From positions 1 to 64,000 of the forward strand of contig NZ_FNQK01000012.1 of assembly GCF_900107625.1 (NCBI RefSeq): a DNA stretch of 64,000 bases, given 5' to 3'. The stretch is from Bizionia paragorgiae. GTDB taxonomy: Bacteria; Bacteroidota; Bacteroidia; Flavobacteriales; Flavobacteriaceae. Positions 41,822-49,643 of the stretch are shown here, piece by piece. Made by a program: the position numbers and the translations under genes. How positions within the stretch are numbered: the first letter of the stretch is position 1; every line of letters begins with the position of its first letter. The notes under the pieces are model-generated. The model saw only the letters and a program-made list of their open reading frames with translations, did no database searches and was not told where the DNA came from.

Positions 41822-42796
41822 TTAGACCTTGCGGTTCATTAAATCGGTTCCGAATGCTCTTAAATTTTCTTTATGCGCTTCAGAAATCGTTAAAGTATCT
41901 AATACAGCAAAGGCTTTTTTAGTATAATTTTCAATTTCTTTTTGAGTGGCTTCAGCAGAGCCTGTCGAAACGAAAAAGGCTTTTATAGTTTCAATTTTAT
42001 CAGAATTATCTTCTAAGTTAACCGAAAACAATTGTTTTAACTGATGCTGATCGGCAGCATTTGAAAATTCTAAAGCTTTTAAATATAAAAAGGTCTTTTT
42101 GTTTTCAATAATATCACCACCAACCTGTTTTCCGAAGGTTTCGGGGTTTCCAAAAGCATCTAAATAATCGTCTTGTAATTGAAAGGCGATTCCTAATAAC
42201 CGTCCAAAATCATAAATCTTTTGTTGGTCTTCTTTCGAAGCTTTAGCGACAATGGCACCCATTTGCATTGCAGCACCTACCAAAACAGCTGTTTTGTATT
42301 CAATCATTTTTAAATACTCAGGGATGGTTACATCATCTCGGGTTTCAAAATCAACGTCGTACTGCTGTCCTTCGCAAACCTCTAAGGCCGTCTTACTAAA
42401 TAATTTTGCTAAAGCCCTGAAAATAGTAGCGTCGTAATTTTCAAAAAGCTGATACGCCATAATAAGCATCGCGTCTCCAGATAAAATACCAGTGTTGATA
42501 TCCCATTTTTCATGCACGGTTTGTTGTCCGCGACGTAAAGGCGCATCGTCCATAATATCATCATGTACCAACGAGAAATTGTGAAATACTTCAATGCTTA
42601 ATGCAGCATCTAAAGCTTTTTTGTAATCACAATTAAAAAGTTCGGCCGTCATTAATGTTAAAACGGGACGTAAGCGCTTTCCTCCCAATTCTAATATATA
42701 GTGAATAGGTTGGTAGAGACTTTTAGGTTCTTTGTCGCAGGTAAACGTTTTTAAATGCTCTAAAAACGCAGCTTGGTATTGAGGTGTTGTTTGCAT
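41822..42796 (-). CDS. Polyprenyl synthetase (prenyl diphosphate synthase)
   Basis: A 324-residue enzyme that condenses isopentenyl diphosphate with allylic diphosphates to make longer prenyl chains. The two aspartate-rich motifs are DDIMD (LVHDDIMDDAPLRRG) and DDYLD (FQLQDDYLDAFG), with GGKRLRP earlier. I start at ATG 42796 (MQTTPQYQ). An open frame runs 83 codons further upstream but its sequence is not conserved-looking and overlaps the divergent TetR gene and its operator. Chain length cannot be judged. Together with dxs at 59894 it serves isoprenoid synthesis. Confidence 0.9.
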   Translation of the reverse strand: MQTTPQYQAAFLEHLKTFTCDKEPKSLYQPIHYILELGGKRLRPVLTLMTAELFNCDYKKALDAALSIEVFHNFSLVHDDIMDDAPLRRGQQTVHEKWDINTGILSGDAMLIMAYQLFENYDATIFRALAKLFSKTALEVCEGQQYDVDFETRDDVTIPEYLKMIEYKTAVLVGAAMQMGAIVAKASKEDQQKIYDFGRLLGIAFQLQDDYLDAFGNPETFGKQVGGDIIENKKTFLYLKALEFSNAADQHQLKQLFSVNLEDNSDKIETIKAFFVSTGSAEATQKEIENYTKKAFAVLDTLTISEAHKENLRAFGTDLMNRKV

Positions 42797-42865
42797 GCGG
42801 CAAAAATAATGTAAAAACTTATAAAACACCACCTTTTTCTGTTCTGTTAAATTATTATTAAAACT

Positions 42866-42897
42866 CAGGAAACTTTTTAGGTTTATAAAGTTTCCTG
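42866..42897 (+). promoter_or_regulatory. Probable TetR operator
   Basis: CAGGAAACTTT (42866-42876) and AAAGTTTCCTG (42887-42897) are perfect 11-bp inverted repeats, 10 bp apart. The site lies between the divergent polyprenyl synthetase and tetR genes and just before the -7 box TAGTTTTG (42901-42908) of the tetR operon. This position is the usual one for self-repression. Confidence 0.75.
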
Positions 42898-42917
42898 CCG
42901 TAGTTTTGCACCTTATT

Positions 42918-43538
42918 ATGAGAACAAGTATTATTAATAAATCGGCAGAGTTATTTCTTACCTTAGGGTTTAAGAGTGTAACCATGGACGATATTGCCAA
43001 GGAATTGGGGATATCGAAAAAGACCATATACCAGCACTTTGACAATAAAACAAAATTGGTAGAAGCGGTGACTTGGTCTTTATCGGAGTCTTTTTCTAAT
43101 GGTATTGAAGCTATTGTTCAGGAAGAATTAAATCCTATTGCAGAGATTTATCAGTTTAAGCGTTTTATTTTAGGACATATTAAAGACGATAAATCCTCTC
43201 CGCAATACCAACTTCAAAAATATTATCCTAAAATATATCAAGCTGTAAAAGCTAAGCAGTCTTGTGTTATGGACGATTGTATAAATCAGAATCTAGAAAA
43301 AGGAATCGCATTAAAATTATATCGTGATTCTATAGATGTAGATTTTATATCAAAAATGTATTTTAACTCTATCATATCCCTTAAGGACAAAGGTCTTTTT
43401 CCTTTAAAAAGATTTTCTATGAATATGCTTATGGAGCAGTTTATAGAATATCATTTACGAGGTATATGCACCCCTCTAGGTATAGAGGTTTTAGCAAATC
43501 AATCACAATCAACTAAAAATCATCCAATATTAAACTAA
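42918..43538 (+). CDS. TetR/AcrR-family regulator of the efflux operon
   Basis: A 206-residue TetR-type regulator. I start at ATG 42918 (MRTSIINKSAELFL); a TTG at 42906 would fall inside the promoter. The HTH is FKSVTMDDIAKELGISKKTI then YQHFDNKTKLVE, residues about 17-52. The C-terminal ligand domain is helical and contains cysteines (KQSCVMDDC). It is the first gene of a four-gene efflux operon and lies 1 nt before tolC. The near-leaderless start and the upstream operator suggest autoregulation together with the pump. Confidence 0.9.
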   Translation: MRTSIINKSAELFLTLGFKSVTMDDIAKELGISKKTIYQHFDNKTKLVEAVTWSLSESFSNGIEAIVQEELNPIAEIYQFKRFILGHIKDDKSSPQYQLQKYYPKIYQAVKAKQSCVMDDCINQNLEKGIALKLYRDSIDVDFISKMYFNSIISLKDKGLFPLKRFSMNMLMEQFIEYHLRGICTPLGIEVLANQSQSTKNHPILN

Positions 43539-43539
43539 A

Positions 43540-44859
43540 ATGAAAAACAAAATAACAGTTTTATTTTTCTTATTCAGTCTGAGTCTGTTTTCTCAAGATA
43601 ACGTCCAACGTTTTACTCTTCAAGAGGCTATAGATTATGCTTTGGCGAATAACAGGACGGCATTAAATGCGCAGCTAGATGTAGAAGCGGCAAAACAGCA
43701 AAAACGAGAAACTGTAGCTACCGGTTTACCGCAACTAAGTGGTAATATAGATTATCAGAATAGTATAAAACAGCAGTTTCCAGGAATTGATTTTGATGGT
43801 GATGGTAATGTCGATTTTGGTGCTAAACAATCTATGACGGTAGGAGCAGTGTTAAATCAGAAAATTTTTGACGGATCTTATATCGTAGGGTTACAATCGG
43901 CGAAAGTGTACTTGGAAATTTCTAAAAACGCTAAAGAAAAAACCGATTTACAAATTAGAGAAGCTGTAATTAACGCTTATGGCAATGTGTTACTTGCCGA
44001 AGAGAGCCTTGAAATTATAAATAGTAACATTGCTATTTTAGAAAAAAATGTAAATGAGACGACAAAGATTTTCGAAAATGGTCTGGAAGAGGAAGAGAGT
44101 GTAGAGCAACTTAAAATCACACTTTCTGGGGTTAAAAGTCAGCTTAACAATACAAAGCGTCTAAAGTCTATTGCTTATCAAATGTTAAACATCACTTTAG
44201 GGTTAGATGTCAATGCAGCTATAGAATTAACAGACGATTTGGAAGCCTTAACAACTCAAAATATGAGTTTAGAGCTTTTAGCAGCACCAGAAACAATTAC
44301 CGATAATATAGATTATAAAATTGCTGCTAACGATAAAGTGTCTAAAGAACTGCTTGTAGATTTAGAGCGCAGTAAAGCATTGCCAACATTAAATGCGTTT
44401 TTAAATGGATCTTATATTGGAAACAATGAAGCTTTTCAGTTTACCACGCGTCATCAAAATTGGATTGGAACAGCAGCCTTTGGTGCGACCTTACATATTC
44501 CGATTTTTAGTTCTGGAATGCGTAGTGCGTCTACTCAGCGTGCGCGAATCAATTTAGAAAAAGCAGAAGCTAATTTAATAGAAACCGAGCAGCAATTACG
44601 CTTGGAAATAGCTTCGGCAAAAAGTGATTACGAATTAGCCATTGAAGAATACAGTAATAAAAAAGAAAATTTAAATTTAGCAGAGCGCATAGAGAATAAA
44701 AATCAGACCAAATTCTTCGAAGGAGTAGGGTCTAGTTTCGAATTGCGTCAGGCACAAACACAGCTGTATGCGGCTCAACAAGAGTTTTTACAAGCCATGC
44801 TAAATGTAATCAATGCAAAAGCCGAACTAGAAACGGTATTAAATCAACCAACTTACTAA
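43540..44859 (+). CDS. TolC-family outer-membrane efflux protein
   Basis: A 439-residue outer-membrane channel of an RND pump. The signal peptide is KITVLFFLFSLSLFS, cut before QDN. Two long helical-hairpin OEP repeats (about 25-215 and 235-435) are separated by a short region; typical lines are FTLQEAIDYALANNRTALNA and LRLEIASAKSDYELAIEEY. The gene follows tetR by one base and precedes the adaptor by 31 nt. Confidence 0.92.
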   Translation: MKNKITVLFFLFSLSLFSQDNVQRFTLQEAIDYALANNRTALNAQLDVEAAKQQKRETVATGLPQLSGNIDYQNSIKQQFPGIDFDGDGNVDFGAKQSMTVGAVLNQKIFDGSYIVGLQSAKVYLEISKNAKEKTDLQIREAVINAYGNVLLAEESLEIINSNIAILEKNVNETTKIFENGLEEEESVEQLKITLSGVKSQLNNTKRLKSIAYQMLNITLGLDVNAAIELTDDLEALTTQNMSLELLAAPETITDNIDYKIAANDKVSKELLVDLERSKALPTLNAFLNGSYIGNNEAFQFTTRHQNWIGTAAFGATLHIPIFSSGMRSASTQRARINLEKAEANLIETEQQLRLEIASAKSDYELAIEEYSNKKENLNLAERIENKNQTKFFEGVGSSFELRQAQTQLYAAQQEFLQAMLNVINAKAELETVLNQPTY

Positions 44860-44890
44860 TCAATCTATATCCCATTAAACAATCCTTATA

Positions 44891-46072
44891 ATGAAAACAG
44901 TATATCCTTTATTAATAGTCTTAGTGCTTTTGGCATCTTGTGGAAAGGCCAAGAAAAACACAGTAGAAAGTGTTTTAGAAAGTAATAATTTAGAAAAAAT
45001 TAGAGAAAAACGCAGTAGCTTGGTAGAAGAGCAAAAGGCTATTGATGATAGAATAGTGCTACTGAATCAAGCGATTTCAAAACTAGATACGGTTAAAAAT
45101 GTACCGCTTATTAGTACGTTTAAAGCTCAAGCAGAAATGTTTAATCACACGTTGGATATTCAAGGGAATGTAACGACCAAAAATCTTATTGTGCTAACAC
45201 CAGAATACAATGGGATTTTAACCCATGTATATGTAAAGGATGGTGATAAGGTGCGTAAAGGACAACTTTTAGCAAAAATTGATGATGGTGGGTTAAGTCA
45301 GCAATTGGCCCAATTAAAAATCCAATCGGATTTAGCGAAAACCACTTTTGAAAGACAAAAAAGATTGTGGGAGCAAAAAATTGGAAGTGAGATTCAGTAT
45401 TTACAAGCAAAATCGACTTACGAAGGGCAACAGGAAGCTGTGAATCAACTACAAAAACAAATTAGTAAAACAGATGTTAGAGCACCGTTTTCAGGGACTA
45501 TCGATGATGTGATTATAGAGCAGGGAAGTGTTGTAGCTGCCGGTCAGTCGCAGTTAATTCGTATTGTAAACTTAGACGATATGTATATTGAAACCGATGT
45601 GCCAGAACGTTACCTGTCTAGTATTGTTTCAGGGAAAAAAGTAGAGGTTTCATTTCCTGTTTTAGGAAAAACGATAGAAACGAAAGTTGATCAAGCAGCA
45701 GACTTTATAGATCCTACCAACCGAACTTTTAAAGTGAAGATTACAATTCCTAATAAGGATAAGTCAATAAAGCCAAACCTTACAGCGCGTCTTAAAATTA
45801 ACGATTATACTAACGAAAAAGCGCTTTTAGTGCCCTTAAGTATTATCTCTGAAAATGCCGATGGTGAACAATACCTATATGTTGTAAAAGATAAAAATGA
45901 CGCTGGCGAAGGTGTTGCTAAGCGTGTTATTATTGAGACAGGAAAAACACAAGGCGATGTGATTGAGGTGTTAAGTGGTATTGCCGATGGTGAGGAAATT
46001 ATTAAAGAAGGAGCGCGTAGTGTGAAGGAAGGACAAACTGTTAAGGTGCTAACTGTTGAAACTAAAAAATAA
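44891..46072 (+). CDS. RND efflux periplasmic adaptor lipoprotein
   Basis: A 393-residue membrane fusion protein anchored as a lipoprotein (LLASC, C17). It has a helical hairpin (about 25-60 and 135-190), a lipoyl-like domain (VYVKDGDKVRKGQLLAKIDD and VRAPFSGTIDDVIIEQGSVV) and a beta-barrel and membrane-proximal domain at the C-terminus. It links the inner-membrane pump to the TolC-type channel. Its stop overlaps the pump start by one base. Confidence 0.92.
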   Translation: MKTVYPLLIVLVLLASCGKAKKNTVESVLESNNLEKIREKRSSLVEEQKAIDDRIVLLNQAISKLDTVKNVPLISTFKAQAEMFNHTLDIQGNVTTKNLIVLTPEYNGILTHVYVKDGDKVRKGQLLAKIDDGGLSQQLAQLKIQSDLAKTTFERQKRLWEQKIGSEIQYLQAKSTYEGQQEAVNQLQKQISKTDVRAPFSGTIDDVIIEQGSVVAAGQSQLIRIVNLDDMYIETDVPERYLSSIVSGKKVEVSFPVLGKTIETKVDQAADFIDPTNRTFKVKITIPNKDKSIKPNLTARLKINDYTNEKALLVPLSIISENADGEQYLYVVKDKNDAGEGVAKRVIIETGKTQGDVIEVLSGIADGEEIIKEGARSVKEGQTVKVLTVETKK

Positions 46073-49000
46073 TGGCTGAAAAGAAAAAACAAATCGAAAA
46101 AGAGTTTGGTTTATCCTCGTGGGCTATAAACAATAAGACCACTATTTATGTGCTTATTGCTGTTATTTTCTATTTAGGGATATCGGCGTTCTTTAATATG
46201 GCGCGTGAGAGTTTTCCTGAAGTTAACGAAACCAAAATTTATGTAAGTACTGTCTATCCTGGGAATACTGCTGAAGATATCGAGAAGCTTATTACCGACC
46301 AGATAGAAGATAAACTTAAAACCGTAAGTAATCTTGTCGAAATTACTTCGACGTCACAAGAAGACTATTCTATGGTTATTGTTGAGTTCGATGAGCATAT
46401 AACGGTAGAGCAAGCGAAGCAAAAAGTAAAAGATGAAATAGATTCGGAAACTGCTGGTGAAGATTGGCCAACATTTAACGGAGCTAAAGTAGTGCCGGAT
46501 GTGTTTGAGTTGAGTTTATCTGAAGAGATGCCAATTCTTAATATTAATATTTCTGGTGATTATACTATTGAGAAATTAAAAGAGTTTGCCGAGTACCTCC
46601 AAGATGATATCGAGGATCTTTCAGAAATTAAGAAAGCCGATATTCGTGGAGCTCAAGAAAAAGAGGTTGAGGTTGCTGTAGATATTTATAAAATGATGGC
46701 CGCACAAGTGAGCTTTTCAGATATTATAAACGCTATTAATGGGGGGAACGTTACCATGTCTGCAGGAAACTTAAAAGCTAGCGGACAACGACGTACTATT
46801 AGAATATTAGGAGAAATACAAACGCCGGCAGAACTTGAAAACTTTGTAGTTAAAACAGAAAAAGGCAAGTCTATTTATTTAAAAGATGTTGCTGAGGTTA
46901 GTTTTAAAGAGGAGGAGAGTACCACGTATGCAAGAGAGTTTGGTAAGCCAGTGGTGATGCTAGATGTAAAAAAACGAGCGGGTAAAAATATGGTGGATGC
47001 TGCCGAGAAAATTCGGGAGATTGTAAATCACGCGACTAGCGATGTTTTTCCTCAAGATTTAGAAGTAACTATTACCAACGACCAGTCATCTGTTACTATT
47101 GCGGCAGTAGATGATTTGGTAAATAACATCATTTTCGGGGTTATTTTAGTGGTAACTGTTTTAATGTTCTTTTTAGGTTTTAAAAATGCAATTTTCGTCG
47201 GGTTTGCGATTCCGATGTCCATGTTTATGTCCTTAATGATCCTTGAAGCACTAGGGCATAGTTTGAATACTATGGTGTTGTTTGGTCTTATTATGGGGCT
47301 GGGGATGTTAGTGGATAATGGTATTGTTGTAGTCGAAAATGTGTACCGTTTAATGGATGAAGAAGGTATGGGGCGTGTTGAAGCGGCTAAGAAAGGTATC
47401 GCCGAAATTGCGTTTCCAATTATTATTTCTACTGCAACAACAGTAGCGGCATTTATTCCTTTGGGATTATGGCCAGGAATGATGGGGCAGTTTATGATGA
47501 TTCTTCCTATTACCCTATCGGTAGTACTGGGGTCTTCATTATTTGTAGCGATCTTTTTTAATTCGGTTCTAGTGTCTAACTTTATGAGTATTGAAGATAA
47601 AAACATGCCGCTGAAAAAGATTATCCGTACTACGGTAATCATGACAGTTATTGGACTTTTAATCTTCATTTTTGGAGGGGATTATAGGTCATTAGGGGTG
47701 TTAATGATTTTTACTGCGATTATGCTATGGGTGTATCGCTTAATACTTCGTAAAATGGCAAATCGTTTCCAAACTAAAACATTAGTGCGTTTGGAGAATT
47801 GGTACGAGCGTCAATTGCGTCGCGCCTTATCAGGAAAGCGTCCTTACTTTTTAAGTGTTGGTACTTTTGCTTTACTAATATTATCGTTTGTTGTTTTCGG
47901 AATTTCATTGGCGACACAACGAACTAAAGTAGAGTTTTTTCCCGATAACAAACCCAACCAGATTATTGTATATATCGAGTACCCTCAGGGAACATCTATC
48001 GAAAAAACGAATACCATTACTAAGGAAATCGAACAGCGCGTTTACGGTGTTCTAAATAGTGATCAGTATGTAGATGACGGATATAATTTCTTAGTTGAAA
48101 GTGCGGTTTCTCAAGTTGGTGAAGGTGCCGGTAACCCTCAAACTGATAGCGGGTCGGCTGCCGAAATGCCTCATAAAGGTAAGATTACAGCGTCCATGAG
48201 AGAATTTAAATACCGTCGTGGTCAAGATAGTGAGTTGCTGCGTCAAAAAGTGCAACAAGCACTGGTAGGCATTTATCCGGGAGTCTTAATTTCGGTTGAG
48301 AAAGATTCTAATGGACCCCCTGCAGGATCTCCGATAAATATAGAAATTGAAGGAGATGATTACGACGAATTGATTGCTACAGCTGAAAATATGCGTGAGT
48401 TTATCAATACTAAAAACATTCCTGGAATCGATGAGCTAAAGATTGATGTAAATAAAGACAAGCCAACTATGCTTGTTGAAATCGATAGAGAGAAAGCTGG
48501 TGAGCTAGGGGTTAGTGCGTCTCAAGTGGGGCAGCAGTTGCGTAATTCTATTTTTGGAGCAAAAGCGGGGATATACAAGGAAGATGGAGATGATTATGAT
48601 ATCTATGTGCGTTTTAATGAGGAAAATAGATACAATACTAGTGCCTTATTTAATCAGAATTTAACCTTTAGAGATAATACAGGGCAAATTAAAAATATTC
48701 CCTTGTCTGCAGTATCTAAACACAAAAATAACTCAGGGTTTAGTGCGATTAAGCACAAAGATGTTAAACGTGTGGTAACCGTGTACTCGGCATTATCTCC
48801 GGGGTATACCGATGCGGGAGCTATTGTAGCTCAGATCCAGAATGAAATGGAAAGTTATAAAGGCTTGCCGGAGACTATAAAAGTAGATTATACGGGACAG
48901 ATTGAAGAGCAAAATAAACAAATGACGTTCTTAATGACGGCTTTATTTGTTGGTTTAGGTCTTATTTTCTTTATTTTAATCTTCCAATTCAATTCGATTT

Positions 49001-49572
49001 CAAAACCAACAATCATTATGTTGGCCATTTTCTTGAGTTTTATTGGGGTCTTTGGAGGTATTGTAATCTCTGGAAGTGCATTCGTGATTATGATGACCAT
49101 GGTAGGGATTATTTCTCTTGCCGGTATTGTAGTAAACAACGGTGTGGTATTATTAGATTATGCTCAATTATTAATCGATAGAAAGAAGCATGAACTTGAT
49201 TTAGGTAAAGAGGAGTATTTAGAACACAATGATCTTTTCGAGAGTGTTGTTAAAGCTGGTAAAGCGCGTTTACGACCTGTTTTACTAACAGCCATTACAA
49301 CTATTTTAGGTTTAGTACCATTGGCTATTGGGTTAAATATTAACTTCTTTACCTTGCTATCAGATTTTGATGCTGATATCTATATGGGTGGTGATAACGT
49401 AGTGTTCTGGGGACCTTTAGCATGGACCGTAATCTACGGGTTGTTAATTGCTACCTTTTTAACATTAATTATAGTGCCAGTTTTATTTTTCTTAGTGACC
49501 AAATTTAAAATGTGGTTAAAAGAAAAAATGGCTGATAAGCCCGAAGAAGAAGCGCTAGTTATTGAAGAATAA
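46072..49572 (+). CDS. RND-family efflux permease (AcrB-like)
   Basis: A 1,166-residue proton-driven inner-membrane exporter, about 120 residues longer than AcrB. The N-terminal helix follows a charged cytosolic stretch (WAINNKTTIYVLIAVIFYLG). Large periplasmic loops flank two membrane bundles. Motif LGMLVDNGIVVVENV with the key aspartate is in the first bundle and GIVVNNGVVLLDYA in the second. Extra membrane segments occur between 530 and 620. Substrate is unknown; the TetR partner suggests induction by a small hydrophobic compound. A long palindromic terminator follows. Confidence 0.93.
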   Translation: MAEKKKQIEKEFGLSSWAINNKTTIYVLIAVIFYLGISAFFNMARESFPEVNETKIYVSTVYPGNTAEDIEKLITDQIEDKLKTVSNLVEITSTSQEDYSMVIVEFDEHITVEQAKQKVKDEIDSETAGEDWPTFNGAKVVPDVFELSLSEEMPILNINISGDYTIEKLKEFAEYLQDDIEDLSEIKKADIRGAQEKEVEVAVDIYKMMAAQVSFSDIINAINGGNVTMSAGNLKASGQRRTIRILGEIQTPAELENFVVKTEKGKSIYLKDVAEVSFKEEESTTYAREFGKPVVMLDVKKRAGKNMVDAAEKIREIVNHATSDVFPQDLEVTITNDQSSVTIAAVDDLVNNIIFGVILVVTVLMFFLGFKNAIFVGFAIPMSMFMSLMILEALGHSLNTMVLFGLIMGLGMLVDNGIVVVENVYRLMDEEGMGRVEAAKKGIAEIAFPIIISTATTVAAFIPLGLWPGMMGQFMMILPITLSVVLGSSLFVAIFFNSVLVSNFMSIEDKNMPLKKIIRTTVIMTVIGLLIFIFGGDYRSLGVLMIFTAIMLWVYRLILRKMANRFQTKTLVRLENWYERQLRRALSGKRPYFLSVGTFALLILSFVVFGISLATQRTKVEFFPDNKPNQIIVYIEYPQGTSIEKTNTITKEIEQRVYGVLNSDQYVDDGYNFLVESAVSQVGEGAGNPQTDSGSAAEMPHKGKITASMREFKYRRGQDSELLRQKVQQALVGIYPGVLISVEKDSNGPPAGSPINIEIEGDDYDELIATAENMREFINTKNIPGIDELKIDVNKDKPTMLVEIDREKAGELGVSASQVGQQLRNSIFGAKAGIYKEDGDDYDIYVRFNEENRYNTSALFNQNLTFRDNTGQIKNIPLSAVSKHKNNSGFSAIKHKDVKRVVTVYSALSPGYTDAGAIVAQIQNEMESYKGLPETIKVDYTGQIEEQNKQMTFLMTALFVGLGLIFFILIFQFNSISKPTIIMLAIFLSFIGVFGGIVISGSAFVIMMTMVGIISLAGIVVNNGVVLLDYAQLLIDRKKHELDLGKEEYLEHNDLFESVVKAGKARLRPVLLTAITTILGLVPLAIGLNINFFTLLSDFDADIYMGGDNVVFWGPLAWTVIYGLLIATFLTLIIVPVLFFLVTKFKMWLKEKMADKPEEEALVIEE

Positions 49573-49590
49573 TCTAAGTCTATAAAAACA

Positions 49591-49625
49591 AAAAAGCCTG
49601 TGAATTATAATTCACAGGCTTTTTT
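49591..49625. terminator. Bidirectional terminator, perfect 34-bp palindrome
   Basis: AAAAAGCCTGTGAATTA (49591-49607) and its exact complement TAATTCACAGGCTTTTT (49608-49624) meet without a loop. It ends the rightward efflux operon and the leftward TonB receptor gene. Confidence 0.9.
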
Positions 49626-49643
49626 GTTTTGTTTAGGTTGATC

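Noticed and set aside
42797-43045. An 83-codon upstream extension of the polyprenyl synthetase frame
   Set aside because: It overlaps the divergent tetR gene and its operator, and its sequence is not that of a prenyl synthase N-terminus. The ATG at 42796 gives the normal length.
47052-47669. Long minus-strand frame inside the RND permease gene
   Set aside because: It is a shadow of a strongly conserved coding sequence; its Ile/Thr/Pro-rich translation resembles no protein.
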